Assembly: GCA_032358255.1 (NCBI GenBank)
Contig: JAULBX010012985.1
Location: forward strand, 1-64,000
From: Heterotrichella gracilis
Taxonomy: Eukaryota; Sar; Xanthophyceae; Tribonematales; Xanthonemataceae
DNA: 64,000 bases
Reading direction: 5' to 3'
In this document: one piece after another, positions 45,402 to 63,000 of the stretch
How positions within the stretch are numbered: the first letter of the stretch is position 1
How the letters are laid out: the number at the start of each line of letters is the position of its first letter
The notes under the pieces: model-generated
Told to the model about the DNA's origin: nothing
The model's database searches: none
The model's input: only the letters and a program-made list of their open reading frames with translations
Made by a program: the position numbers and the translations under genes

Positions 45402-46167
45402 AACCCGCGAGAACTGCTGATCAACCAGCCTGCCTGGCATGTGAAGGGGTGTTTACTTATAACCTAGGTAGTAAATTTCTTCTCACTTTCGTCTCACTTG
45501 TCGTCCAACGAATGTACAAAGGGATGCAGTGGAGCAAGGCAATGACAGACTATTAGACAAGCATCTTTATTGATACCAGACTTGAAGAAGGAGACCTCAA
45601 CTACTTGCAAAAAGTTATTTATATTCACAAGGGCAAAACGGCGGACCCCAGGAGATGGCGCGGCAGGCGGCAGGCGGCATTGTATTTTCACCCAACCTGG
45701 GGGTTGATATCGGTCGGAGAATCTCACTGGGGCACATTCTATATTTGTGCTGGCGACATGCCACTGCCCCCCCGTATTTCCAATGTGACCCACATTTGCA
45801 TCGACCCGCGGATGTGAGGTGGACAGTTCACACGCCATTCCTGTGCGCCTCATAAAACTCTACAAATAAACATGCCTTGCGTTTTTGCGACCTCTACACT
45901 CGCGCCCTCGACGAACGAGCTGCTGAAGTTGCTGTAGTGTGTTTGTACTGAACGAGACCTCGACACGCGCGTTTCACAGTTGTGCATGCATCTTCCTCGA
46001 ACCAGTGCATGCAACCCACGTGTGCCCAGCAACTCCCCTCAGCACCCACAGCCCACAGCCAGCAACTGCATCTCCCTATTGACGTCGTGGGTGGCCTACA
46101 GGATTGACGGGTTACAACCGGTAACTTTTAACTGGGGGGAGCAATACGCGCACCCACATAGGGATGC
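45402..46167. other. intergenic, presumed promoter of the MFS gene
   Basis: No ORF supported. The sequence is CA-rich just before the ATG at 46168. Confidence 0.4.
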
Positions 46168-49100
46168 ATGCCTAGCAACCAGGACACCCTGCTGTTCGAG
46201 GAAGAGATGCAGGAGGGGTTCCTCCAGCAGCTATGGAGGACCTCCACGTGGAGGCTGTTCCCCATGCTCTTCACATACATCACGGGTGAGGGTCCCAGGT
46301 TACAGCACTACTATGCGTTTACCCTTTGGGGATGCATCCACCCACAGGTACCAGGTCATACACTCCTATCCTGCACAAGCCGTCTGTCAAGTGCACCAGC
46401 TTCATACATGTCGTATCTGGCGCACAGTGCTTACACCTGGGTGTGGGCCCTGGTATCTGGGCCTTTTCTGGTAGCCAGCCTGTAGGTTGCCTGTAGGGTG
46501 GGGTTAGGGTTTTGGGGTGATGTTGGAGGTTTAGAGTTTTGGGTCATTGCTGGTTGTGGGTGATGCATGGCCTGTGGCAAGCCGTGGACACGTACAGGAG
46601 GTGCACATACCGTGCTGATTCCCGCCGCAAACCCTAAACCCTAAACCCAGACCAAGATGTACCCCATCCAGGAGTAGCCTACACCCACCCACACCACAGC
46701 AAGCGCACCATGTTATCATCATATCCCTAGTACAAGGCCATCTGCTCTGCATAGGGTCCATGCAGAACCCCTTCCCCGCTGCTGATGCTCTCCCATGCCC
46801 CCCCCCCCACACACACACACCGCACACCAGCCCTCAACCCCCACCCCCTCCCCCCACCCCAGGCCTCATCATGCTGGCCCCCGTCACCCCCACCCTCCTC
46901 ACCGACTTCTTCGCATCCCACCGCGCACACGAGACCCTGCACTGCGAGGACTTCAAGAGCGGCGAGGCCCCTGATGCGTGCATCAACGCGCACTCTGACA
47001 CAGTGGTGTGGAGCTCGCTCAGCTCCTTTGTGTCAAACGCCATCCTGTCTTTCTTGATGGTGCGTGCTTACCTCTGCATCAACCCTAAGTTGACTGTAAC
47101 CTCAACCTGAACTTTAGCCCCGATCCTCTGCAGCAACACCAATTTACTCGCTGCATGTAAATTGACCACTCACATGTGGTGCATGCAAGCCACCCTCAAC
47201 ACCGCTGCATGTAAAATACTGAACATTGATCCACTTTAACCACCCCCCTGCCACCACCCCCAACTCCCACAGGCGCCCATCATCGGGGATTGGAGCGATG
47301 CGTATGGCCACACACCATTCCTATTGGCAGGCCAGCTTTTCTTGACTCCACCACTGGCTGGTTGGCGCATGTCACCCAATCACATGCATCTGACAAACAC
47401 CCCCCTACTTGCTCACTCACCACCCACATGCACTCCACAGGCGCCCATCATCGGGGACTGGAGCGATGCGTACGGCCGCAAGCCCTTCCTATTGGCAGGT
47501 CAGCTTTTTCAGATGATCCCCGTGGTTGTGCTGCTGGCGCATCTGACTGCAGGCCTCCCGCTGTTCTTCTACTTCCCAGCCAGCGCATTCAGTGGGGGGG
47601 TGTCCACCATCTCTATCTCGCTGGCATATGTGGCGGATTTTATGGAGCCTCGGCACAGGTGGGGGCAATATGCACTGCAATGATCACAATCACAGTACAT
47701 TTTAACATTGTAAATTCTGTGGACCACGGGATAAGCCGAAGTGAGCGGTGTTTTTCGTGTTTTGATACTATGGCAGTAAACTGCATATGGTGGCGTATGG
47801 ATGTGCGGACACACACATGCTCGCATGGAACCGCACACCAACACCCCATCCACCCACCCACCCACTTACCCACAAAAATCTCCACAGGGCCCCTGCGTTT
47901 GGCCTCATCATGGCATCATTCTCAGTGGGCGCACTGGTTGGGCCCATATTGGGAGGTTTCCTTCAGCCCATCCAAGCGGCATGGGCCTCGTTCGGCGCCA
48001 TGTCCTTCTGCCTGTGCTACACCCTAGTAGGGTTGAAGGAGTCACTCTCGCCTGAGGCCATGCAGCAGGTGGGGTCACGTAATAGGCACTGAGGGAAATG
48101 TATCGATATTTGATGTGTTGGCATGGGAGGGAGTGCGCACAAAAGGTGGCCATTTCCACTCCCACGTCACCAGCATGCCGGGTTGTGACGTGGCCTTATG
48201 GCGCATGCATTCATGTCATGTCATTTGCATTCTTGAACCCGCATTTGAGCCACTCGTGCCTTTGGCTTGCAGGCCATCCGGCGCCAGAAGGAGGGCAGCC
48301 GCCACGCGTTTGGCTCCACCTTCCGGGCCCTGCGCATCCTCATGCGCAGCCGCCTGTTCCAGAAGCTTACCGTGTGCCTCATGATGACCGGGGTGGTGTT
48401 TGAGGGGGTTATGGACCTGCTCATGCAGTACCTGCAGGTAGGGTGTAGGGTTTATATTTTAGGGTGCAGGGTTTATTGTTTAGGGTGTAGGGTGTAGGGT
48501 GGTATTTTGAGGGGGTCGTGGACCTGCAGGTATGAAATATAAATTATTAACTGTACATTCATATTTTTAGATTTACATGGACTGACCTCAATAGCAGGAC
48601 CTTGAGCTGGCATTACAATTCTTCCACCATACATCGCAAACGCTCAACTGCTTGGCGCCGCATGTGCAAGTCCGACTGCTACTGGTGAAGTCAACCCAGA
48701 AACCTGTTGCAAACCCTAAACCCCACCCACCAACCCGCAGATCAAGCTCAACTTCCGGATCAAGGACCAGGCCATCCTGTTTGAGGTGTGGGGCCTGTCA
48801 AGCCTGGTGGTGCAGGCGCTGCTGCTGCGCCCGCTGCTCAGCATATTTGGGGAGACGCGGGTGCTGTGCATAGGTGAGACAGGATTTGAAAAGGGCAATA
48901 AGGGCATCCCAGTGCAGCAAAAATGAAATGGGCACGCTTGCATTCGAATTGTCTTTCGGGCATGGGTGGTGAAGGCGGTGCTGTTGCGGCCACTGCTGTA
49001 TATCTTGTATGATTGTAATGAAACATTAATCGTACATCATATGATTTTTAATTCTTGTCCCCTCTTTCCCTGCAGGCCTGCTGGGCAGCCTGGTGCAGCA

Positions 49101-50834
49101 GATTCTGTATGCCCTTGTGGAGAACAAGGGAATGGCGTATGCGGCTGCGGCTGTGGGCTCGATAGGTGCGCACTCAACCCTGCAAATGAGCGTGAACCCG
49201 ATAAAAACAGGGGGCGCGGTGCCTAAAGGAGCCATTGTCCTGGGGTGTGCGCCCTAGTGCTCTATGATGTGCATGCGTTGTGGCTTTACAAGGTGCCTTG
49301 TGCGGGGTGTTCCGCCGCTGGTGGTGCCAATACACTGTACACCTTTAAAGAAAGCAAATGGTTGCCTGCCTTCAAGTAAAACCACATGGTTGCATGCTCG
49401 GTGGCCTTTAGTTGTTTGTTTGAGCATAAGACAGCAACAATATATTTCCCTCGCCCAGCAAAAAACCATTTATTTTACAGGCTCTGTCGCCTTCCCCGCC
49501 ACCAGCAGCATCAAGTCTGTAAATGAGGAGGAACATGGGCAGACTGAAAATAAAACAAACAGTTGACCAAATTGGCTGCAAACAAAAGCGCGGGCCATTC
49601 TGCTACAAATCTCGCCGCGCCAAAAGGCATTTTGTCAACTGCTTGCTTTTTGCTTGTCTGCAGGTTCTGTCGCATTCCCCGCTATTAGCAGCATCAAGTC
49701 TGTCAATGCAGAGGAGCACGAGCAGGGCGCGGTGCAGGGGGCGCTCTACGGGGCCCGATCTCTGGCCATGGGCTTTGGACCCATCCTCTTTGCATGGGTG
49801 TTCACCCTTTTCACCCGCACAGATCGGCCCGAGTACATCCCCTACTACCCCGGGGCGCCCTTCATCCTCGCGGCAGTGCTGCTGATTATCCCCCTTGGGG
49901 TGGCGCTCACCATCAGCAAGCATGCGGGCAAGGGCGCCAGGCGATCACAGTCGTTCAAGGTGGGTGGGGCAGGGGAGGCCGGCAATGTTGCATGCGTTGA
50001 CACTACCAGCATGCGGTGGGTAAGGGAGGGTGTGGGGTGCTGTGGGGGTGGGTGGGGGTGCACCATGCGTCATGTCGATGGGCGTTGTCTCACCATCAGC
50101 CTGTACCAACCTTAGCTAAGAAGGAGATTTGCAGTCGTTCAAGGTGGGTGGTGGGTGGGTGGAGGACGGGGGTGGCCTTGCTTGCATGCAGGACTAGAGT
50201 AGCTTTGGTACTGGTACGTGGTGGTTGAGGCAGGGTGGTGAGATTTCCAGTTTGTTTTTTCCAAGTTTCTTTCAAGTTGGGTGGGGGTTGGCTCAAGACC
50301 AACCGAAATGTTATTCATCATGAAAACACTTTGCAGAAGTGCTTCAAATATCTTGTTATCTTGCGAATATGTGTGCAAAGGCTGCTGCTGAGCAAGCGGC
50401 TGAACTAGAGCGAGGAACCGGGGTAGAGCCGGGGACTCTCCCGCCATCCAGCCTGGAGCAGCGGGACGCAGATGACGAGCCAAAATTCTATCAAATATTG
50501 GAAAAAAATAGCCATACCATTATAAACTGGATTTCAAACTGAACTGAATTTGTATGTACAGGCTGCAGCGGAGCAGGCCGCAGAGCTAGAGCGAGGAACC
50601 TCGGGTGAGCCAGGGATCCCCACGCCAACGAGCCTGGAGCAGCGCGACGCAGATGGGGAGCTGTACGTGGAGCGGGTGGACTTGGAGGGCAAGGCGTTTG
50701 TGCTGGGGATCCCCAGCGGCGTCTCGCGCCTGGGGGAAAGGGCGAAGCACAGCAAGAAGATGCCGGGGAGGGAATATGTGTCGGAGCCTGAAGCGATCAA
50801 GGGCCCACGCACTTCGCTGCATCGCCAGGAGTGA
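46168..50834 (+). CDS. MFS transporter, HIAT1/tetracycline-resistance-like, 556 aa
   Basis: Integral membrane carrier; the substrate cannot be read. Exons in phase: 46168-46285, 46863-47059, 47441-47658, 47888-48068, 48273-48437, 48741-48873, 49076-49165, 49664-49959 and 50562-50834. The start is MPSNQDTLLFEEEMQEGFLQ. Membrane segments begin in exon 2 (GLIMLAPVTPTLLTDFF). MFS motif A between TM2 and TM3 is clear: APIIGDWSDAYGRKPFLLAG. The next helices follow (VVVLLAHLTAGLPLFFY, GLIMASFSVGALVGPILGG). A central loop is basic (RRQKEGSRHAF). The C-terminal half continues to YYPGAPFILAAVLLIIPLGV, then a soluble charged tail of about 100 residues. HIAT1-like carriers share motif A and the PGAPF stretch. 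The early intron before exon 2 is long and telomere-like in part. Five introns carry echoes. Confidence 0.88.
47273..47340 (+). repeat. echo of MFS exon 3 5' end
   Basis: GCGCCCATCATCGGGGA(T/C) and TGGAGCGATGCGTA(T/C)GGCC, then CCTATTGGCAGG, is a close copy of 47441-47510. It keeps the acceptor CACAG, and the frame also stays open through AGK-to-THT differences. Confidence 0.85.
48505..48535 (+). repeat. echo of MFS exon 5 3' end
   Basis: TTTGAGGGGGTCGTGGACCTG, CAGGTA, shortened relative to 48400-48440. Confidence 0.7.
48940..49015 (+). repeat. echo of MFS exon 6 3' half
   Basis: GGTGGTGAAGGCGGTGCTGT and TGCGGCCACTGCTGTATAT is a decayed copy of 48806-48846 (VVQALLLRPLLSIF codons). Confidence 0.7.
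49482..49545 (+). repeat. echo of MFS exon 8 5' end
   Basis: GCTCTGTCGCCTTCCCCGCC, ACCAGCAGCATCAAGTCTGT, AATGAGGAGGAACATG matches 49664-49722. It has its own TTTACAG acceptor. Confidence 0.85.
50122..50490 (+). repeat. echoes of MFS exon 8 end and exon 9 start in the last intron
   Basis: CAGTCGTTCAAGGTGGGT recurs at about 50132-50149 (true donor 49948-49966). GCTGC(T/A)GC(T/G)GAGCA and GC.GCTGAACTAGAGCGAGGAACC, to CAGCCTGGAGCAGCG.GACGCAGATG, is at about 50380-50480, a copy of 50562-50660. Confidence 0.85.
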
Positions 50835-52073
50835 GGTTACATTGAGTTGGGTGTTTGGGATTTTTTTACGTTTTTGTTTTGCTGCTACCATTTTGTGGCA
50901 TGCGCTTGGAAAATGCCAACCAGTGGAGGGTGGCAGCAAATGGGGTATCCCATGGCGGGAACTGGGTCATTACATTTTGAAGCATTCCTAGAAGATGCTG
51001 TGGAAGGGGTAGGGGGGTATTTCTGCCAAAGTGAACTAGGGCCCATGCTAGCTGGTAGAGCATCCCCAGGCGGGAATTGGCGACATATAGGTATCCTCTG
51101 GGTGCCTGGGGACGCCACACTCGCCTTTTTTTTGGTGCTGGTAGTGCTGCTGCTCCGTGGCAATTTGTTCTACTCTTAAGGAACGCTTGGGGATAGGAGC
51201 TTCTGACCTGCGCACTGCCCTGTCTTGGGGCTGGTTGGAGCCAACGCCGCCGTGGGACCAGGCGATAGACCGAAGCAGGTAGAAAGCCTAGAAAGCAACG
51301 GTTGCCAATTGAAAAACGCCAATGGATGGAAAACTGAACGAATATCACTGATCAGGGTTGCTAGTTGTGTTTCTTCCAGGAGGCCCCTAGGGTGGCATGC
51401 ATTTTGCACAACCTGTACTTTGCCCAGGGGTTGCTTGTCGAATGTTGCATTGCAGTTCTATCCAGTTTTTGCGCAGCACTGCCTTAGCCAATGGTGTAGG
51501 AGATACAGTTATATCATGCATAGTCATTGTTGAAAAATGCCTTATTGTGGCAGTTGCTCAGAGAACTGCACATGTTGTGCATTGATGCAGCCTGATGTTG
51601 TTCACGTTTGCTGCGTTAGGCATTCTCTTTTGCCTGTAAAAAAACACTTCAGTTAATGTTCCATGCAACCCAGCCATATCATGGCCCATGACTCACTACC
51701 TAGTGCAGTGGTTTCAGGGGCACAAGAATGTTGCAACCCAAAAACAAAATCCAATTATTTTTTGGGAATATTCCTTCCCAAAAATGAATTCTATTTCCGA
51801 TTGGCCGTTCCAACGCTGCGAGCGCAGGTGCTTTGCAGCAACACTTGCAGCTACAAGGTCTTGCTGTGTTGTGACAACTGGTTGCACTTGCAAGTTGGCT
51901 TGCATAGTTGGCGGCGTGGCAGTGCTATAAGTTGCTACCCTGTTGGCAATTGACGGTTGGAAAAGTCTGCGGGTAGACCAGATCGTGCACCTGCCTAGAT
52001 CAACTTTTGTGTGACCGAACTCTCTACTATTTCAGTGGACCAAAAGGATTGTGTGCACTATCCTTCAGCAAAG
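50835..52073. other. 1.2-kb intergenic region between MFS and UGM genes
   Basis: 3' UTR of the MFS gene and upstream region of the UGM gene. No supported ORF; the 128-codon frame over 50605-50991 is a shadow of MFS exon 9. Confidence 0.45.
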
Positions 52074-56073
<4,000 letters not shown>

Positions 56074-57087
56074 GCGTCCGCCGCGAGGCAAAACCCTGGC
56101 TGGGCATGTGCGGCGCAGTGGGGAGTCGGTATCACTGCGGTGCCCCAGCGAGCCAGCAGTGCGCACCACACCCCACAATCGGGTCAGCTGTTGGGGTTTG
56201 AGGAAGGCTGAAGCATGCCCAATGGTGGGAATGGCATGCAGATGCCAGTGAGAGGGTCACAGGCGCCCGAGGCAGTGGCAGGGTGGGGGGGGGGGCACAG
56301 GGAAATGTATCCATTCGCAGGCAAGCACCAATGTATTCTTCTTCAGGCAAGAACTGATTGGCTTGATGCTTGTGCGGCCACCATGGGGCGCACAAACCAG
56401 GCAGGTTGCATCGTCCACTTTTTACCAAAGCAAGGGTTGGCAGCGCGCATGGGTCTGCCGGGTGGCACTCGATGTGCATGAGACTATTGTTGGACGCAAG
56501 GGGGTGGCATTGCACTGGAGTACTTGGGAGGGAAGGGTTGGGGTAAGGGGTGCATGGCATAGGTAGTACCACTACGTACTTCGTAAATACGCAATAGTAT
56601 TGCAGTCTGGCACATGTGACTGGTGTTTAAACAATTTGTTATTAACACTGTCGGACGGGTGTCGGACACAATGTGACATTGTAGAGCAATGCCATGGGAT
56701 TATTACGGATCATGGACGGAACCCAGTCTCAGACTGGCCAAGTGGGCGTGATGATGCTTCAATCATGATTGACTCAAATCAACTGGATAATTTCTGTAAT
56801 TCAAACATAATCGTGTACATGATTACGCCAACGATTACGCCAACGATGGTAAAGAGCCCAACACTGGGCCAGTGACTGGCAAGCCTTGTCATAAGCTGCG
56901 GTCACTGCCACTCAGGCTGATCCACCAAGGAATAGCCTGGGCCAGTTACTGTATCAATGTCAGATGTGACGATAATGCCATGGCATTGCACCAATTGGTA
57001 AATGATTGGCGCGCTCCCCATACTGACCCAACGCTCGCGTAGCTTAGACCTCCAATTTAGAGCCAAATGCCCGCCGGGGGCCCCCAC
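56074..57087. other. 1.0-kb region between convergent genes
   Basis: UGM and the coiled-coil gene meet tail to tail here, so it holds both 3' UTRs. Tandem GATTACGCCAAC repeats at about 56822 and 56834. No ORF supported. Confidence 0.45.
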
Positions 57088-60000
57088 TCAACCCTGCGCC
57101 AGGCTGCGCACGGACCGCTGCGCGCGCACCCTTGCCCGCAGCGCCTTTACCTGATCCTGGCTCAGCGGCTTGAGAGATGTGCGGGGCAGCAGCACCACCG
57201 CACCACCGCCACCACCACCCACTGGGTCATGCCCAAGCACTTGGACAACCTGGGGCGCTCCCTCTACACCACTGGCTGCTGCCGTAGGGTTTGTGTCATG
57301 GGGATCGCTCCCATGGGTGGCGTGGGTGCCTGCTGCAATGCTGCGCAGGGCGGCGTTCCGAACCGAGCTAAAGTCCACTGGCTCTGAGTGGTGCCTGGAG
57401 GGGCCTCGGGTGGGGGGAGGGTGAGGTGCGGCGGTGTTGTTGTTGTTTTGGAGGGTGGCGGTGGAGGGGGTGGGCGCAGGTGGCGCGGAGGTGCGGCTGG
57501 TGGTGGTGGAGGGGAGTTGGGGGCCTGCATCCAGAGGCAGGGGGTGGTGCTGTGTGCTGCTGCGACTGCAGCCACATGCATGCGTATGCTGCCCCATTTG
57601 TCGGAGTGCTTGGTCAGAAGATGCTGTGGCGCTACCCCGGATGCCGGAGGTGGCTGCCGCAGGGTCTGTGGTAAACCCTGCTGCCCTTCCTGCACCTGAT
57701 GTACTGGCAGGCTCCTCGTGGATGGTGGTGCTGCTAGCCTTCGCCAGACCTTCCCTGGATTCCCCACAAATGCCTGGGGCGGTAGTGGCAGGGTCTGTGG
57801 GGATCCCTGGCACAGCTTCCGGACCAGCGTCTGATGTACTGGCAGGTTCCGCATGGCCCCTGGTGCTAGCCGCTGTCAAGGTTTCCCTGGATGTCCTGGC
57901 CGCTGAACCCCCAAGCCCTTGGCCCGCGTCACCCAAGTCCCGTAGGGCGGCGCTGCTCCGTGACTGATGAAGACCCTGGGCTCCATTTGCAGGTGCATCT
58001 GCATGTGAGGTCTCCTCCCACAGATTTCTGGCGGTAGATCTGCCCTGTGTCTCCTGCACACCTGCATGCGCCCCAACAGCAGGTGCCTGTGCATTTTCTT
58101 CTTGCATGCCCCCCAGGACTGCACAGCTTTGGGACTGGCGCAGACCCTGGTGCGTCATCCCAGCATGTGCATCCAGTGTGTCGTCATCCCGCACATATGC
58201 ATCCCTGGTTGCGCCCCCCCTTGACTGCCTCATTGGGCTGCGCTGCGTGCTGTCAAGGCTGCCCCTCACTGCCATTCGCTGCGGGAACAAAAACAACAGG
58301 GTTCGATCAGGCTGATATACAACAATTCAGACCGGCACGATAAATTTCCGTTTTAAATGTTTCTCTGATGTTTATTCTCAGATTTTTGGCCAAAGTACTG
58401 TATACAGAACTTTACAGGGGGCCTGACATGAAAGGTACAGAAAGCAGTGTCGAGGCTGCAAGCAGTATAGATCCTGATGCTTACTTACAATTACAACTAC
58501 AATTACAATTGCAATATTGCATATTAAACAAATAGCCCCAATGCTCAATTACCATTGCGAATGGTGCAATTTCAGGCACACCACTAGCTGATATTGCTTA
58601 TGAACCATACGCGCCCTACCTGTGTGATCGCGCTGTAGGTTGCTTCAAGTGTGGCCTGGTTAGGTGCGGAGGGTTCCAGGGAGGGGGTGGGGGTGGGGAG
58701 GGGACCGGGGGCGGAGGCGGTGGGTGGGTCCATTGCCGCGCGTGATGCTGAGCTTGATGCGCGCCTCACCTGCCTGCGCAGCTGGTCGATGTGGGACAGG
58801 TTGGCTCGGCCTGTAGGGTAAGGGGGGCGGCGGGGCTTAAGGCATGGGGACCTAATCACCCTTATGGTGGTGGTCAGGCAAAGGGACCGTGCAATACCCG
58901 AGGGGATAGCAGCGTTCACTGGGGCGGTGGCATGCACCTGGCATCCAATGACATGGGTAGTAGCTAGTCGATGTGCATACAGTTAGCTCGACCTGCAGTG
59001 TGATGCAGTGAAGCAACGTTGGGTGGAAAAGTATTAGGGTTTAGGGTATTCTGTCATGTCATGGAATAACGCAACATCGGGCACCCTTACCAATCCCTCG
59101 AGCAGCACCAGGCATTTGTAAACCATAGCATCCAATGCCATTGCGCTCACACAAGTGACTACATGCAAGGTACCACTATAAATGATAATGTATCTCTAGC
59201 AGCTGCCTGTTTGCACCCCAGCTCAAGCTTTAACTGTGATTAATTTCCAATTAATTGTAATAGGGACTTTGGTTGCTTACCTCTTGCAGCTGCCTGCGTG
59301 AAGCCATCCTCTGACCCATACAGCTTGCGTATCTGCTCCTTCAGCTCCTTGTTCACCTGCTTGTAGTAGAACAGCTCCTTCTGAAGCGCCTCAAGCTGGT
59401 CCTGGTACCTCTCAGCCCCCTTGCCCTGACCTGCAGGTGTTAATTGTCACCATCTGCCTGCCATGCTGCTTGTGTATTTGCAGGTGCACACGCTTGACGC
59501 CACATTGGTGCCCTGGTATCCTCAAGATTTGCAATCTTACAAGAACAACAAAGCCCACCTGCGTTGACTGCCGATGCCTGCTGCAGCACGCTCTGCAGCT
59601 GGAGGGCCTGCTCCTGCTGAACCGCTGTCATCCTGACACAAACAAGAATTAAAATGTACATTATTTTGTTTTATTTATTGAAGAGTTTGTTTTGAAGAGT
59701 TTGTTTGACAGAACAAAATAAAACAAGCAGGCAGCCTTTCCTTGAACAGGCGTGCTGGCTCAGGATCTGCAATGAGCAACGGGGAGACTGTTTGGACAAG
59801 ATATGGATTATCCTTCCACATCCCATTATGAGTCATGATTAGCGAGCGGACACACTTACGCCTACCAGCCCCCTCTGGAAATTCCTGCCCCCCACCTGCG
59901 ATCAAACTCCATCTCCCTCAGCGCCATCACCTCCCCAGTCTCTGCCAGCTGCTGCTGCTGGCTGCGCACCAGCTCATCAAGCTCTGCAACCTGGAACAAC

Positions 60001-63000
60001 AACAACACCGCTCTAAGGACTGACACTCCGAGCCACTGGTAATAAGCCAAAACCACATTGCTGGCTGCGTATGAGCTCATCAAGCTCAGCAACCTGGAAC
60101 AACCACACCAGCATCCAGCATCATTATCACCACGCTTAACATCGCATCAGACTTGCAAGTCATTGCGTCCATGTGCTAATGATCATTTGTGTGGATCAAT
60201 GCATTGATGGGAATGTACGCAGGATTACAGTCAGCCACAGGCATCACATTAGGTGCATGGCCATACCATCGAGCGCATTCATGCATCAGCAACACAGATG
60301 CTGAAATGAAGTTCATTTCGAAAACATTTCCAGAATGTGCTTGGATCCACCTTGCGGGCAGTCTGCTGCTCCACCAGCCCGCCATTCCCCTGTTGACACC
60401 ATCTAGCACCCTAACCCCTAGATCCTGGATGAATGCTCTTTGACCCACCTTGCGGGCGGTCTGCTGCTCCATCAGCTGACATTTACCCGTTGAGACCCTC
60501 CAGAACCCCAAACCCTAGACACTGAAAGCAAGTGCATTTTGACTCACCCTGCGAGCAAACTGCTGCTCCGCCACCTGCTGGGACCATCCAGAACCCTAAA
60601 CCCTAATCCCTGGAATAAATGCCCTCTGGCCCACCTTGCGAGCAGTCTGCTGCTCCATCAGCTGACCATTCACCAGGTGCTGCAGCAGCTCCTGCACAAC
60701 AGAGTTTGCCTCCGGACCCAGCTGCGCATCCAGCTGCTTGGCGATGGATTGAGCCGCGTAGCTCGCTGTGGACACGCTTGTGTTGAGCCCGTTCATGACC
60801 TGGAAGATATGCCAACTGTCATTGACGAGTGGGGTCTTGTCAGCAGGACTTTAATACATCGATATCACCACGTGATATATTGAAGTCCTCCTGGTCGTGT
60901 AAGGTAAATTGTGACTGTTTTACTGAAATTTAATCCAGATTTGGCTTCAGGTTGAATTTAAAGGGGAGAAAGGCAAGCGCATTATTAGCAGAAGAATCAG
61001 CAAGAGCCGAACAACCCAGCAACGAAAGTGCAGGTTACAAAAGTGCAGGCTATGCTTGTGTTGAGGCTGTTCATCACCTGCTGTACATACTCCAGTTCGG
61101 TCCCTAGGGTGTCCAGGCGATCCTCTAAGTCCTGCTGGAGCTCGGCACCACCTGCAGGGAGAGGGTTGGGGTTTAGGGTTTAGGCTGAAGCTCCGCACCA
61201 CCTGCATCCTGGGGGATGTGTAGGGTTCATATTTTGGGGGTTAAGCCTTGGGTTTAGGCTTTAGGCTGGGGTACTTCAGTTCTGTGGCCAGGATGTCCAG
61301 GCGATCCTCCAGGTCCTGCTGCAGCTCTGCACCACCTGCAGGGAGGTGTCAAGGGTTGGGGTTTAGGGTTTAGGCTGCAGCTCTGCACCACCTGCGACAG
61401 GGCAGATGAGTTTCATGATATGTGAAGGCAGTGGCAGGTAAAAGAAGATGCACATGGAATGCAGATGATCAACCCAATATTTGTGATGAACCCTTTAAAT
61501 GACTTCCCCTAAAAGACACTTTGCGTCAATTCATGCCTACCTCTGATAGGCTCATCAATCAACTGTCGCTGGAGGCCACCCCTCTTGCTTTCAAGCAGTT
61601 CCTTTTTCTCCTGCAGTGCATTGAGCAGTCTGATACTACCTCACAGCAGGTAACGCAAGGGGCACGCAAATGCCAATGTTTCAAGCCATTAAGCAATTCC
61701 ATCAAAACCATCCACAAATCCCATCACAAGGCCAAAATTGCAGTGGTTATACAGCAGCAACATAATGCCATGATTGCACCCCTCACCACAGCTTCATGAA
61801 TGCTCCCAGCAACGTACCACAAACACAGCCAGGTCACGCCGCAGCTCTGCCTGGCGTGTTTGGTGCCCCACTTGAGATTGCAGCGTGGCCATGCATTCCT
61901 GGAGGCTCATGGCCGTGGTGCTATTGGAGCCCAGATATGACTGTTTCCTGCTGCTCCTTCCACTGGTCATCCCGCCAGCCTTGATCTCACCGCTGGGCTG
62001 CTCATTGATTGAGTTGGCACGAGAACGCTTGACCTGCTGATTCTGCTTCTGTTTCTCAAGCTGACGTTCCAGTTCCTGCACCCGCCTCTCCTTGCTGTCT
62101 GTTTCTCTGCGCAGGGCGGCCAGCTCCTTATCCCGCTGCTGGCTGTGCTTGTCGTACTTATCTGTCATTGCTTTCATTCTGCGTGCCAGGGCGCCCTGCT
62201 GCTGGCGCATGTGGTTTAGCTCATCTTCCAACCCCTTGACGCGCTGCTTAGCTTTAGCTTTTTCCTTTTCCACCTGCATAGAAATATGCACAGCTTCGTG
62301 TACACCATCTCCATGTAGGCATTTCCGGATTTCTTGAAAACGTTGGAAACAATTCTGATGTAACAGAAATGATTCTGATCTGGCGGTAAATTGCGCTGGA
62401 TACATCATCCCTTTCCTACAATAAACAGTACCTGAGCGCTTTCTCTGTCTTTCAGCTGGCGCTTCAGCACATTCATCTGTCCCTGGACCTGCAGGATCTT
62501 CTCATCATAGTAGGTCCGGATCATTTTCTTCTCCTCCTCTGTTTGCATCCTGCCCAAACAAACAAAAACCAAAAGAAGATCAATTAAACAGGCAATTAGG
62601 GTCCTGCATTTTGATGCAAGCATATACTGCACAGGGTTACAAGTTTTGACATGCTATCATCATGCATGCGGAATTCACTGTACACTGAGAAAGTGTACAG
62701 TGACGCAATTGTATGTAAACAGAGAAAATCCAAGTATTTAGACTGGAGTGCAAATCCTTTACTGGAAATAGACAGTCATGATACCTGTCAGAATCTATGG
62801 ATCCCAGCTCTTGCTGCAGGCGCTGCACCTCGTTCTCCTTGTTGCTGGCCTCTTGCTCAAGCTGCTTCATGCGCAGCAGGTAGCGCTCAGACAGGGCGCG
62901 CACAGCCCTCTCGTTCTTCTGCAGCGTCTGAATCAGCTCCTCCTTGTCGTGGATGTGCCTCTCCAGGACCGACAGCTGCTTGTTGACAGACGCCCTCACA

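Noticed and set aside
57264-57967. Plus-strand and alternate-frame ORFs over the coiled-coil last exon
   Set aside because: Low-complexity shadows; only the 57088-58278 minus frame is continuous and joins in phase with upstream exons.
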